A DNA stretch of 64,000 nt from CAWIUB01 sp963839995 (GTDB lineage Bacteria; Actinomycetota; Actinomycetes; Mycobacteriales; Jatrophihabitantaceae): positions 124,001 through 188,000 of the forward strand of contig CAWIXH010000017.1 of assembly GCA_963839995.1 (NCBI GenBank), written 5' to 3'. Shown here one piece after another: positions 51,660 through 59,268 of this stretch (its first letter is position 1; the number at the start of each line of letters is the position of its first letter). A program made the translations under genes and the position numbers. The notes below the pieces were generated by a model. That model ran no database searches. It was not told where the DNA came from and worked only from the letters and a program-made list of their open reading frames with translations.

Positions 51660-53161
51660 GGTCGCGCGACCGGTCGGAGCGTCTCGGCCATGGCGATGGC
51701 CTGCAGGACGGCGCGCGCCTTGTTGCGCGTCTCCAGCTCTTCCAGCGCCGGGACGCTGTCGGCGACGATGCCTGCCGACGCCTGGACGTACGCCGCGCCG
51801 TCGCGCATGACCGCCGTGCGGATCGCGATCGCCATGTCCAGGTCACCGGCTGCGTCGAGATAGCCGACCGCTCCTCCATAGACGCCACGGCGCACGGGCT
51901 CCAGCTCGTCGATCAGCTCCATGGCGCGCACCTTCGGGGCCCCGGTGAGCGTCCCCGCCGGAAACGTCGAGGTAAGCACATCGAACGCGTCCATGCCGTC
52001 GGCCAGGCCGCTCTCGACGGTCGACACGATGTGCCACACATGGCTGTATCGCTCGACGGCGCCGAACTCGACCACCTCGACCGTCCCTGGAGCTGCCACC
52101 CGGCCGAGGTCGTTGCGGGCGAGGTCGACGAGCATCACGTGCTCGGCTTGCTCCTTCGGATCGCTGACCAGCTCGGCAGCCAACGCCGCGTCCCGCTCGG
52201 CGGTGTCGCCACGCTTGCGGGTCCCGGCAATCGGATGCAGCACGGCTCGGCGGCCGGCGACGGTGACCAGGGCCTCGGGGCTCGAGCCGACGATGTCCAG
52301 CCCGTCGAGGCGCAGGAAGTACATGTACGGCGAGGGATTCAACGTGCGCAGCACCCGGTAGACGTCCAGCGGGTCAGCGCTCGTCTCGACCCGGAACCGT
52401 TGCCCGACCTGGATCTGGAACACCTCTCCGGCCCGGACCGCTTCGAGCGCCTGCTCCACTGCGGGCTGGTACTCACCGGGCGGGGTGCGTGACTCTGCCG
52501 GCCGCGGCGGTGCCGACCCAATGGTCGCAACCGTCGGCGGGGCCGGGGTCGCCAGGGCCTGGGCCATCGCGTCCAGGCGGCCGAGGGCGTCGGCGTACGC
52601 CGTATCCAGAGCGTCGCTGTCCATCTTCGGGTCGACGAGCGCGTTGGCGATCAGCACGATGGCGCATTCGTGGTGGTCGACGGCCGCCAGGTCGGTCACC
52701 AGCAGCATCGTCAGCTCCGGAAGGCCGAGATCGTCGACGGCCTTGTCCGGCAGCCGTTCGATGCGCCGGACGACGTCGTAGCCGAGGTAGCCGACGAAGC
52801 CGCCGGTCAACGGCGGCAGGCCGGCCGGCCGCGGCCCCTTGACCGCGCGCCACGCCTCACCCAGGACGCGCAGCGGATCACCGCTCATCGGCAGCCCGGA
52901 CGGAACGGTACCGGTCCATACCGCGTCGCCGTCGGCCACGGACAACGCGGCGACGGCATTCACCCCGACGAACGACCAGCGCGAGAACGACCGTCCCGGC
53001 TCCGCGGACTCCAGCAGGAACGTTCCGGGCCGCCCACCGGCGAGCTTGCGGTACACGCCAACCGGCGTCTCGGCGTCGGCGAACAGGGTGCGGGTGATCG
53101 GTACCAGCCTCTGCATCTTGGCGAATTGGGTGAGCTGGTCCCGGGTGATCGACGCCGTCAT
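51656..53161 (-). CDS. trpE: Anthranilate synthase component I
   Basis: A 501-residue chorismate-using enzyme, the first step of tryptophan synthesis. The N-terminal feedback region includes FLLESAEPGRSFSRWSF (LLES motif for Trp binding). The catalytic half has PSPYMYFLRLDGLDIVGSSPEALV, HPIAGTRKRG, HVMLVDLARNDLGRV, STFPAGTLTGAPKVRAMELI and YGGAVGYLD. The ATG at 53161 is chosen from the family start (MTASITRDQLTQFAKMQRLVPI). A hairpin with stem 53169-53207 lies 7 nt upstream. Confidence 0.95.
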   Translation of the reverse strand: MTASITRDQLTQFAKMQRLVPITRTLFADAETPVGVYRKLAGGRPGTFLLESAEPGRSFSRWSFVGVNAVAALSVADGDAVWTGTVPSGLPMSGDPLRVLGEAWRAVKGPRPAGLPPLTGGFVGYLGYDVVRRIERLPDKAVDDLGLPELTMLLVTDLAAVDHHECAIVLIANALVDPKMDSDALDTAYADALGRLDAMAQALATPAPPTVATIGSAPPRPAESRTPPGEYQPAVEQALEAVRAGEVFQIQVGQRFRVETSADPLDVYRVLRTLNPSPYMYFLRLDGLDIVGSSPEALVTVAGRRAVLHPIAGTRKRGDTAERDAALAAELVSDPKEQAEHVMLVDLARNDLGRVAAPGTVEVVEFGAVERYSHVWHIVSTVESGLADGMDAFDVLTSTFPAGTLTGAPKVRAMELIDELEPVRRGVYGGAVGYLDAAGDLDMAIAIRTAVMRDGAAYVQASAGIVADSVPALEELETRNKARAVLQAIAMAETLRPVARP

Positions 53162-53168
53162 TCGGGGC

Positions 53169-53207
53169 CCCCGCAAAAGCGTGAGCGTAGCGAGCGGTTT
53201 TGTGGGG
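53169..53207 (-). promoter_or_regulatory. Stem-loop just before trpE
   Basis: CCCCGCAAAA (53169-53178) and TTTTGTGGGG (53198-53207) pair over 10 positions with one wobble or mismatch. On the minus strand the 3' arm contains the G-run that could serve as the trpE ribosome site. It may control translation, or end hisI transcription. Confidence 0.45.
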
Positions 53208-53216
53208 TGGTGGAAC

Positions 53217-53579
53217 TCATCCGCTGACCGCCAGGGCTCCGGCAGCAAAGCACGTACGGTCGCCGGTGTGGCAGGCCGGGCCTACCTGGTCGACCTTGAC
53301 CAGCAACGCGTCCGCGTCGCAGTCCAACGCCACCGACTTGACGTGTTGGGTGTGGCCGGAAGTCTCGCCCTTGACCCAGTACGCCTGCCGGGACCGGGAC
53401 CAGTACGTGGCCCGTCCGGTGGTCAGCGTGCGGTGCAGCGCCTCGTCGTCCATCCAGCCGACCATCAGCACCTCGGCGGTGTCGTACTGCTGGATCACGG
53501 CCACCACCAGGCCGGCGCCGTCGCGCTTGAGGCGCGCGGCGATTGCCGGGTCGAGAACCGAGGGTGCGCGGGCGGACAT
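53217..53579 (-). CDS. hisI: Phosphoribosyl-AMP cyclohydrolase
   Basis: A 120-residue zinc enzyme for the third step of histidine synthesis. It has QQYDTAEVLMVGWMDDEAL, YWSRSRQAYWVKGETSGHTQ, the metal site DCDADALL and the C-terminal GPACHTGDRTCF. It has no HisE domain, so PRA-PH would be encoded elsewhere. It is 55 nt before trpE and cut off from the hisDCBHAF block by a plus-strand gene and a two-component pair. The ATG start is at 53577-53579. Confidence 0.95.
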   Translation of the reverse strand: MSARAPSVLDPAIAARLKRDGAGLVVAVIQQYDTAEVLMVGWMDDEALHRTLTTGRATYWSRSRQAYWVKGETSGHTQHVKSVALDCDADALLVKVDQVGPACHTGDRTCFAAGALAVSG

Positions 53580-53624
53580 GACATAGATTCTGCCCGTCCA
53601 CCCAAAGCGTGCTTGGATGCCGCC

Positions 53625-53972
53625 ATGGACGAGTTGGTCAGGACTTTGGTCGGCACCTGGTCGATGACCGAGATCGCCGGAGTCGCGGTGCCCGAATCGG
53701 CGCCGGCCGAGATCGCCTTCCTGGACGACGGCACGCTCAACGGCGGTACCGGGGTGAACCGGTTCCGGGGCAGCTACGTGCTCGTCGACGACACGCTGAC
53801 CGTCGGTCCGCTAATGACGACGCGGATGGCCGGACCGCCGGAGGCGATGGAGCAGGAACGGCGCGTCCTCGAGGTCCTTGGCAAGGCGCTGTCCGTCCGG
53901 ATTGACCATGCGGACGTGCTACTCGACGACGGCCACACCACGACCCGGCTGGTCGCTACCCCAGATCCGTAG
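53625..53972 (+). CDS. META-domain protein (HslJ-like), cytoplasmic form
   Basis: A 115-residue protein. GTWSMTEIAG at the N-terminus, IAFLDDGTLNGGTGVNRFRGSYVL and LMTTRMAGPPEAMEQERRVLEVL match the META fold. The usual GCN and MAC cysteines are replaced (GVN, MAG), and there is no signal peptide or lipobox, unlike envelope HslJ forms. Function is unknown. It is on the plus strand between hisI and the second two-component pair, breaking the his cluster. Confidence 0.8.
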   Translation: MDELVRTLVGTWSMTEIAGVAVPESAPAEIAFLDDGTLNGGTGVNRFRGSYVLVDDTLTVGPLMTTRMAGPPEAMEQERRVLEVLGKALSVRIDHADVLLDDGHTTTRLVATPDP

Positions 53973-53974
53973 CG

Positions 53975-53994
53975 GGCAGCATGCGTCTGCTGCC
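53975..53994. terminator. Weak hairpin between META gene and histidine kinase gene
   Basis: GGCAGC (53975-53980) pairs with GCTGCC (53989-53994) over an 8-nt loop, between convergent stops at 53972 and 54009. A short GGTTTC follows on the plus strand. Confidence 0.35.
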
Positions 53995-54008
53995 GGTTTC
54001 CCCTGCGA

Positions 54009-55643
54009 TCAGCCGGGGAATCGCACCGTGACGGTGCTGCCGCGTTCGACCGAACTGTCGAACGAGACGGTGCCGCCGTGGGCGTCGACGATCGCCGACA
54101 CGATCGACAGGCCCAGCCCCGAACCGCCACGGGCGCGGGTGCGCGCCTTGTCGGCCCGCCAGAACCGTTCGAAGACGTGCGCGGCCTCCTCCGGCGGCAA
54201 GCCGGGCCCGGCGTCGGTGACCCGCAGCACGATCTCGTTGCCCTCCCCCGCGGCCGAGACGTGGATCGGGCCGTCCGGGTCGGTATGCAGCGCCGCGTTC
54301 GCGATCAGGTTGCGCAGTACGCGCAGCAGTTGATCCTGGTCGCCGTATACCGACAGCCCGCGGGCGGCGGTCGCGTCAATGCGCCGGTGCGGATAGGCCG
54401 CCCGGGCACCCTCGATAGCGTCGTCGATCAGCTCGCCGACGTCGACCGGTTCACGCTGCGGCGGCGTCCCCTGGTCGGTGCGGGCCAGGATCAGCAGGTC
54501 GTCGACGAGCCGTGACATCCGGGTTCCCTCGAACTCGATGCGATGCAAGGTGTCGGACTCGTCGGCCGCTTCGCCGTTGGCCCGCCGCATTCGCGAGAGC
54601 TCGGCGTAGCCGCGGATCGAGGTCAGCGGCGTCCGCAGTTCATGCGACGCGTCAGCGAGGAACTGCCGCATCCGCTCCTCGCTCTCGACCCGCACCTTGA
54701 ACTGCGTCTCGACCGCGCCGAGCAGCGTGTTGACGGACCCAGCCATCCGTCCGGCTTCGGAATCCACTTCGGACGGCGCGACTGGCACGCGCCGGTCCAG
54801 GCCGGCGCCGACGGGCGAGAGCTCGGCGGTGACCTCCTGCGCCGTGCGGGTCACCCGGCGCAGCGGCCGAAGGCTGAGCCGGACGCCGTAGCTCGTCGCC
54901 AGGAAGGCGATGACGATCGCACCCCCGCCGATCGCCACCTCGATCAGCAGCAGTCGATGCAGCGTCTTGTCGACTTCGCTCGTTGATAACCCGACGAGCA
55001 CGGTGACGGCCTGAGACGTCGTGGTGCCGGTCGACGGGTCGCCGACTGTCTGCTTCAGCTGATTCGCCACCGACACAAGGCGCAGGTGTGCACCGTCGGT
55101 CGTCGTGATGCTGATCGGCTTGTCGGTCCCGGCAGCAAGACGCGCGCGGTCAGCTGCGCTGAGATTGATCTGCGCAATGCCCAGTCCGCTGGGCTGACCT
55201 GGCTGTAACGCACCCGTGGCCCCCAGGACGGCAATCCACACGGTCTGCGGACCCTGGAATCCCGCGCCGAATCGATGGTTGACCAGACCGACCAGAGACT
55301 CCGGGCGCGCCGTGGCGGTGAGCTGCTGGTCAAGGCGATCGAACAAGAAGGAGTGCAGCGCCACGTACGTCGCCGTGCCGGTCGCGATCACCAGTACGCC
55401 GACGAGAGCGACAACGCCAGCAACGAGGCGATTGGTGAGCGTGCGGGGCAGGTACCGGAAACGCCGCGGCGCGCTAGCGGTCGGCTCGGGTGGCGCGGGC
55501 GGGGGCGCCCCAGAGGGTGCTGGCGGCGACTCGGGCAGATGATCCCAGTGTGCCGTGTCGGCCACGGGGACGTTCGGGTCCCACGGCCCGTCCGGGTGCG
55601 ACGGGTCGATCTCGGTCAGCTCGATGGCGGGTTCGCGGTTCAT
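54009..55643 (-). CDS. Sensor histidine kinase (two-component pair 2)
   Basis: A 544-residue kinase. A long Pro-rich cytoplasmic head (about 1-65) precedes helix 1 (about 72-97), an extracytoplasmic domain of about 140 residues, helix 2 (about 240-260), HAMP, H-box ASHELRTPLTSIRGYAELS, N-box IANAALHTDPDG, DAGPGLPPEEA and GGSGLGLSIVSAIV. The order and motifs fit the TrcS/MprB-type group. It lies 36 nt after its regulator. No signal can be deduced. Confidence 0.93.
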   Translation of the reverse strand: MNREPAIELTEIDPSHPDGPWDPNVPVADTAHWDHLPESPPAPSGAPPPAPPEPTASAPRRFRYLPRTLTNRLVAGVVALVGVLVIATGTATYVALHSFLFDRLDQQLTATARPESLVGLVNHRFGAGFQGPQTVWIAVLGATGALQPGQPSGLGIAQINLSAADRARLAAGTDKPISITTTDGAHLRLVSVANQLKQTVGDPSTGTTTSQAVTVLVGLSTSEVDKTLHRLLLIEVAIGGGAIVIAFLATSYGVRLSLRPLRRVTRTAQEVTAELSPVGAGLDRRVPVAPSEVDSEAGRMAGSVNTLLGAVETQFKVRVESEERMRQFLADASHELRTPLTSIRGYAELSRMRRANGEAADESDTLHRIEFEGTRMSRLVDDLLILARTDQGTPPQREPVDVGELIDDAIEGARAAYPHRRIDATAARGLSVYGDQDQLLRVLRNLIANAALHTDPDGPIHVSAAGEGNEIVLRVTDAGPGLPPEEAAHVFERFWRADKARTRARGGSGLGLSIVSAIVDAHGGTVSFDSSVERGSTVTVRFPG

Positions 55644-55679
55644 CCAATAACCAGGGTGTCACGCCCCGCCAAGCAACGA

Positions 55680-56384
55680 CTATGAGCGGGGTGCCTTGAC
55701 GACGTAGCCGGCGCCACGGACGGTGTGAATCAGCTTGGGCTCGACCGAATCGACCTTCTTGCGCAGGTAGCCGATGTACAGCTCGACGATGTTCGATTGG
55801 CCCTGGAAGTCGTACTTCCACACCCGGTCGAGGATCTGCGCCTTGGACAGGACGACCCGTTCGTTGCGCATCAGGTAGCGCAGCAGCTCGAACTCGGTCG
55901 CGGTCAGATGCACCTCGGCGCCGCCGCGGGTCACCTCGTGGCTGTTCTCGTCCAGCTCCAGGTCGGCAACGCGCAACACCCCGTCGCGGGGCTCCTCGGT
56001 GGCCGAGCGGCGCAATACCGCGTGGACACGGGCGAGCAGCTCCTCGACGCTGAACGGCTTGACCACGTAGTCATCGGCACCCGCGCGCAGTCCTCCGACG
56101 CGGTCGTTCGCGGCGTCGCGTGCGGTGAGGAAGATGACCGGCACCTGGGAGCCCGCGGCCCGCAGGCTCTGCAGCACGCCGAGCCCGTCCAGGCCCGGCA
56201 TCATGACGTCCAGCACGACCAGGTCCGGGTCGGACTCCGCGACGGCGGCAAGCGCCGACTGGCCGGTGTCGGCGGTGACCGTCTCGAAGCCGTCGAAGCG
56301 CAATGCCGAGGAGACGAGGTGCGTGACGTTCTCCTCGTCGTCGACGACGAGGACCCGGCGCTTGGTGGCAATACTCGCGCTCAT
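55680..56384 (-). CDS. OmpR/PhoB-family response regulator (pair 2)
   Basis: A 234-residue regulator. The receiver has VVDDEE, phospho-Asp in VVLDVMMPGLDG (about 56), FLTARD and VVKPFSVEELLAR. The winged helix includes LTATEFELLRYLMRNERVVLSKAQILDRVW and NIVELYIGYLRKKVD, typical of PhoP/TrcR relatives. The ATG is at 56382-56384. The 131-nt gap to hisF contains no gene and could hold its promoter. Confidence 0.94.
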   Translation of the reverse strand: MSASIATKRRVLVVDDEENVTHLVSSALRFDGFETVTADTGQSALAAVAESDPDLVVLDVMMPGLDGLGVLQSLRAAGSQVPVIFLTARDAANDRVGGLRAGADDYVVKPFSVEELLARVHAVLRRSATEEPRDGVLRVADLELDENSHEVTRGGAEVHLTATEFELLRYLMRNERVVLSKAQILDRVWKYDFQGQSNIVELYIGYLRKKVDSVEPKLIHTVRGAGYVVKAPRS

Positions 56385-56515
56385 GTTCGTGCTGCTCCCG
56401 GAAGACTCGATTGGGCGCTGGTTGTGCCCGGCCTGTGCCTACCCTGAGCGTCCTGGCTTGGCGCTCCATGGGGATTTGCTGTGAGCAGCCTATGCGCAAG
56501 TCGTGTCGTCGAGGT

Positions 56516-57277
56516 CTACCGGACAGGCACGCCGCCGTGGCGCAGCTCCTTCTTGACGTCGCCGATGGACAGCTGCCCGAAATGGAAGACACTCGCAGCC
56601 AGCACGGCGTCCGCCCCGGCCGTGACGGCCGGTGGGAAGTGCTCGGCCCGCCCTGCGCCGCCACTGGCGATTAGTGGGACGTGCACCGCGGCCCTGACGA
56701 GCCGGATCAGCGCCAGGTCGAAGCCATTCTTGGTGCCGTCAGCGTCCATCGAGTTGAGCAGGATCTCGCCTGCGCCGAGGTCCGCGCCCCGGGCCGCCCA
56801 GTCGATCGCGTCGATGCCGGTGCCCCGGCGGCCACCGTGCGTAGTGACCTCGAAGCCGCTGGGCGTGTTCGCCGCGCGCCGCGCATCGACCGACAACACC
56901 AGTACCTGTCGGCCGAATCGTTCAGCGATCTCGGCTACCAGGTCGGGACGTGCGATCGCCGCCGTGTTCACGGCGACCTTGTCGGCGCCGGCGCGAAGCA
57001 GTCCGTCGACATCGGTGGCCGACCGCACTCCACCGCCGACCGTCAACGGGATGAACACCTGCTCGGCGGTCCGGCGCACCACCTCGTAGGTCGTCTCGCG
57101 CCCGGCGCTGGACGCCGTGATGTCGAGGAACGTCAGCTCGTCGGCGCCCTGCTCGTCGTAGCGGCCGGCCAGCTCCACGGGGTCGCCGGCGTCGCGCAGC
57201 CCGGCAAAGTTGACGCCTTTGACGACCCGGCCGGCATCGACATCCAGGCAGGGAATCACCCGGACGGCGACCGTCAC
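56516..57277 (-). CDS. hisF: Imidazole glycerol phosphate synthase subunit HisF
   Basis: A 253-residue TIM barrel that uses ammonia from HisH to form imidazole glycerol phosphate and AICAR. It has AVRVIPCLDVDAGRVVKGVNF with the catalytic Asp, LTVGGGVRSATDVDGLLRAGADKVAVNTAA, GEILLNSMDADGTKNGFDLALIR with the second catalytic Asp, and IASGGAG. The GTG overlaps the priA stop (GTGA), coupling the two. It is the last gene of the contiguous his block. Confidence 0.95.
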   Translation of the reverse strand: MTVAVRVIPCLDVDAGRVVKGVNFAGLRDAGDPVELAGRYDEQGADELTFLDITASSAGRETTYEVVRRTAEQVFIPLTVGGGVRSATDVDGLLRAGADKVAVNTAAIARPDLVAEIAERFGRQVLVLSVDARRAANTPSGFEVTTHGGRRGTGIDAIDWAARGADLGAGEILLNSMDADGTKNGFDLALIRLVRAAVHVPLIASGGAGRAEHFPPAVTAGADAVLAASVFHFGQLSIGDVKKELRHGGVPVR

Positions 57278-57999
57278 GGCTGCACCGCCGCGAGCGCGTC
57301 CGCCATGGTGAATGCGCCGGAATACAAGGCCTTTCCTACGATGACGCCTTCGACCCCGTCCTCGCCGAGCGCGGCGATCGCCCGCAGATCGTCGAGTGAC
57401 GAGACCCCGCCGCTGGCCACCACCGGTGCGGGCGTGCGCGCGCAGACGTCCCGCAGCAACTGCAGGTTCGGCCCGGTCAGCGTTCCGTCGCGGTGCACGT
57501 CCGTGACGACATAGCGGGCGCACCCGTCGGCGTCCAGCCGGGCGAGGGTTTGCCAAAGGTCGCCGCCCTGTTGCGTCCAGCCGCGAGCCGCCAGGGTCGT
57601 GCCGCGCACGTCCAGGCCAACCGCGATCGTGTCGGCGTGCTCGGCGATCGCCGCGCGCACCCAGTCGGGCGATTCCAAGGCGGCGGTGCCCAGATTCACC
57701 CGCGCCGCTCCTGTGGCAAGCGCCGCGGCCAGGGACGCGTCGTCGCGAATACCACCGGAGAGCTCGACGGCCACGTCGAGCTTGGCCACCACGTCGCGCA
57801 GCAGCTCGCGGTTGTTGCCCCGTCCGAACGCGGCGTCGAGGTCGACCAGGTGGATCCACTCGGCGCCGTCCCGCTGCCAGGCCAGCGCCGCTTCGAGGGG
57901 GTCGCCGTAGGACGTCTCGGTGCCGGCCGCGCCCTGCACCAGTCGCACGGCCGCGCCGTCGGCCACGTCGACGGCCGGCAGCACGACGAATCCGCTCAT
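57274..57999 (-). CDS. priA: Phosphoribosyl isomerase PriA (HisA/TrpF)
   Basis: A 241-residue barrel isomerase. VVLPAVDVADGAAVRLVQG carries the first catalytic Asp and VVTDVHRDGTLTGPN the second; the phosphate sites are ELSGGIRDD and VASGGVSS. Actinobacterial HisA is usually the bifunctional PriA that also isomerises PRA for tryptophan. No trpF is in the window, which fits but does not prove this. The ATG at 57999 gives MSGFVVLPAV; an ATG at 58005 is also in frame and is directly preceded by palindromic element copy C. Confidence 0.92.
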   Translation of the reverse strand: MSGFVVLPAVDVADGAAVRLVQGAAGTETSYGDPLEAALAWQRDGAEWIHLVDLDAAFGRGNNRELLRDVVAKLDVAVELSGGIRDDASLAAALATGAARVNLGTAALESPDWVRAAIAEHADTIAVGLDVRGTTLAARGWTQQGGDLWQTLARLDADGCARYVVTDVHRDGTLTGPNLQLLRDVCARTPAPVVASGGVSSLDDLRAIAALGEDGVEGVIVGKALYSGAFTMADALAAVQP

Positions 58000-58005
58000 C
58001 CTCAT

Positions 58006-58057
58006 CGAGTTGTTCGACCTCCGGCGCGGTGGGACGCGCCAAGGGTCGAACGAGTCG
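58006..58057. repeat. Palindromic element, copy C (before priA)
   Basis: CGAGTTGTTCGA (58006-58017) faces TCGAACGAGTCG (58046-58057); the right arm differs from a perfect complement at two positions. The element abuts the priA start and fills the 67-nt gap between hisH and priA. Confidence 0.75.
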
Positions 58058-58066
58058 GTGGATGGC

Positions 58067-58657
58067 TCATAGCGTGCCAAGCCAGTTCTCCAGCAGCGTG
58101 GCGCCCGCGTCACCAGACTTCTCCGGGTGGAACTGGGTGGCCGCGATCAGCCCGCTCTCGACGGCGGCGACGAACTGCTCCCCGTGCCGCGCCGTCGCGA
58201 CCAGGCCGCTGGTCGCATGCACTGCGTACGAGTGGACGAAGTAGAACCGGGTGTCCGCCGGCAGCCCGGCGAACAGCACGGAGTCGGCCGGCGCCGTCAC
58301 CGTGTTCCAGCCCATGTGCGGGACGATCGGCGCCCGCAGCGGCTCGACCCGTCCGGGCAGCACGGCGAGGCCCGGCGTCTCGACGCCGTGCTCGACGCCG
58401 GCCTCGAACAGCACCTGCATTCCCACGCAGATCCCGAGCACCGGCCGCCCGGCGGCAAGCCGCTTCTCGATCATCTGCCGCCCGCCAACGGCCTCCAGGC
58501 CGGCCATGCAGGCCGCGAACGCCCCGACCCCGGGGACGACGAGGCCGTCGCAGCCCAACGCGGTCGAGGCATCGGCGGTCACCGCGACGGACGCGCCCAC
58601 TCGTTCGAGCGCCCGCTGCGCCGAGCGCATATTCCCCGATCCGTAGTCGAGGACCAC
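58067..58657 (-). CDS. hisH: Imidazole glycerol phosphate synthase subunit HisH
   Basis: A 196-residue class I glutaminase that supplies ammonia to HisF. It has LDYGSGNMRSAQRALERVGA, VPGVGAFAACMAGL, the nucleophile in GICVGMQVLFEAG and the His-Glu pair in QFHPEKSGDAG. The GTG at 58657 gives MVLDYGSG, slightly short at the N-terminus; upstream sequence reads NPTVV in frame but without an obvious start codon after the hisB stop. It is 17 nt after hisB. Confidence 0.94.
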   Translation of the reverse strand: MVLDYGSGNMRSAQRALERVGASVAVTADASTALGCDGLVVPGVGAFAACMAGLEAVGGRQMIEKRLAAGRPVLGICVGMQVLFEAGVEHGVETPGLAVLPGRVEPLRAPIVPHMGWNTVTAPADSVLFAGLPADTRFYFVHSYAVHATSGLVATARHGEQFVAAVESGLIAATQFHPEKSGDAGATLLENWLGTL

Positions 58658-58674
58658 GACGGTCGGGTTCCTGG

Positions 58675-59268
58675 TCAGAGCACCCCCTTCGTCGAGGGCA
58701 CGCCGACGACGCGCGGGTCGAGCTCCACGGCAACACGCAGGGCGCGTGCCACAGCCTTGAACTGCCCCTCGGTGATGTGGTGCCAGTCACGGCCGCCATG
58801 GACGGTTACGTGCAGCGCGATAGCTGCGTGGTGGACGAACGACTCGAACACGTGCCGCGTTAGCGTGGTGGCGTAGTCGGGCCCGATGGTCGGCGGCGCG
58901 CCGGGCGGCTCGTGGTGCACCAGGTACGGCCGGCCGGACAGGTCGACCGCGGCCTGCACCAGGGTCTCGTCCATGGGGATCAGCGCGTCGCCGAAGCGCC
59001 GGGTGCCGGCCTTGTCCCCGGCGGCCTGCGCGAAGGCCTGCCCCAGCGCGATCGCGGTGTCCTCGACGGTGTGGTGGGCGTCGACGTGCAGGTCACCCTC
59101 GACCTGCACTCGTAGGTCGAACAGGCCGTGCTTGCCGAACGACGCGAGCATGTGGTCGTAGAAGCCGACCCCTGTTGAGACGTCGGTGCGCCCGGCGCCG
59201 TCCAGGTCGATCTCGACGAGCACCTTCGTCTCGCCCGTCTGGCGCTCGATCCGACCGGTCCTGTTCAC
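58675..59268 (-). CDS. hisB: Imidazoleglycerol-phosphate dehydratase
   Basis: A 197-residue monofunctional HisB. The metal sites GVGFYDHMLASFGKHG, DAHHTVEDTAIALG and ESFVHHAAIALHV are present, with DWHHITEGQFKAVARALR at the C-terminus. It has no phosphatase domain, as expected for actinobacteria. The GTG overlaps the hisC stop (GTGA). The long open frame upstream is antisense of hisC and rejected. Confidence 0.95.
   Translation of the reverse strand: MNRTGRIERQTGETKVLVEIDLDGAGRTDVSTGVGFYDHMLASFGKHGLFDLRVQVEGDLHVDAHHTVEDTAIALGQAFAQAAGDKAGTRRFGDALIPMDETLVQAAVDLSGRPYLVHHEPPGAPPTIGPDYATTLTRHVFESFVHHAAIALHVTVHGGRDWHHITEGQFKAVARALRVAVELDPRVVGVPSTKGVL

Noticed and set aside
54046..54066. TTCGAC-N6-GTCGAA inverted repeat as a regulator site
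   Set aside because: It lies within the conserved C-terminal coding sequence of the second histidine kinase and has no second copy near a promoter.
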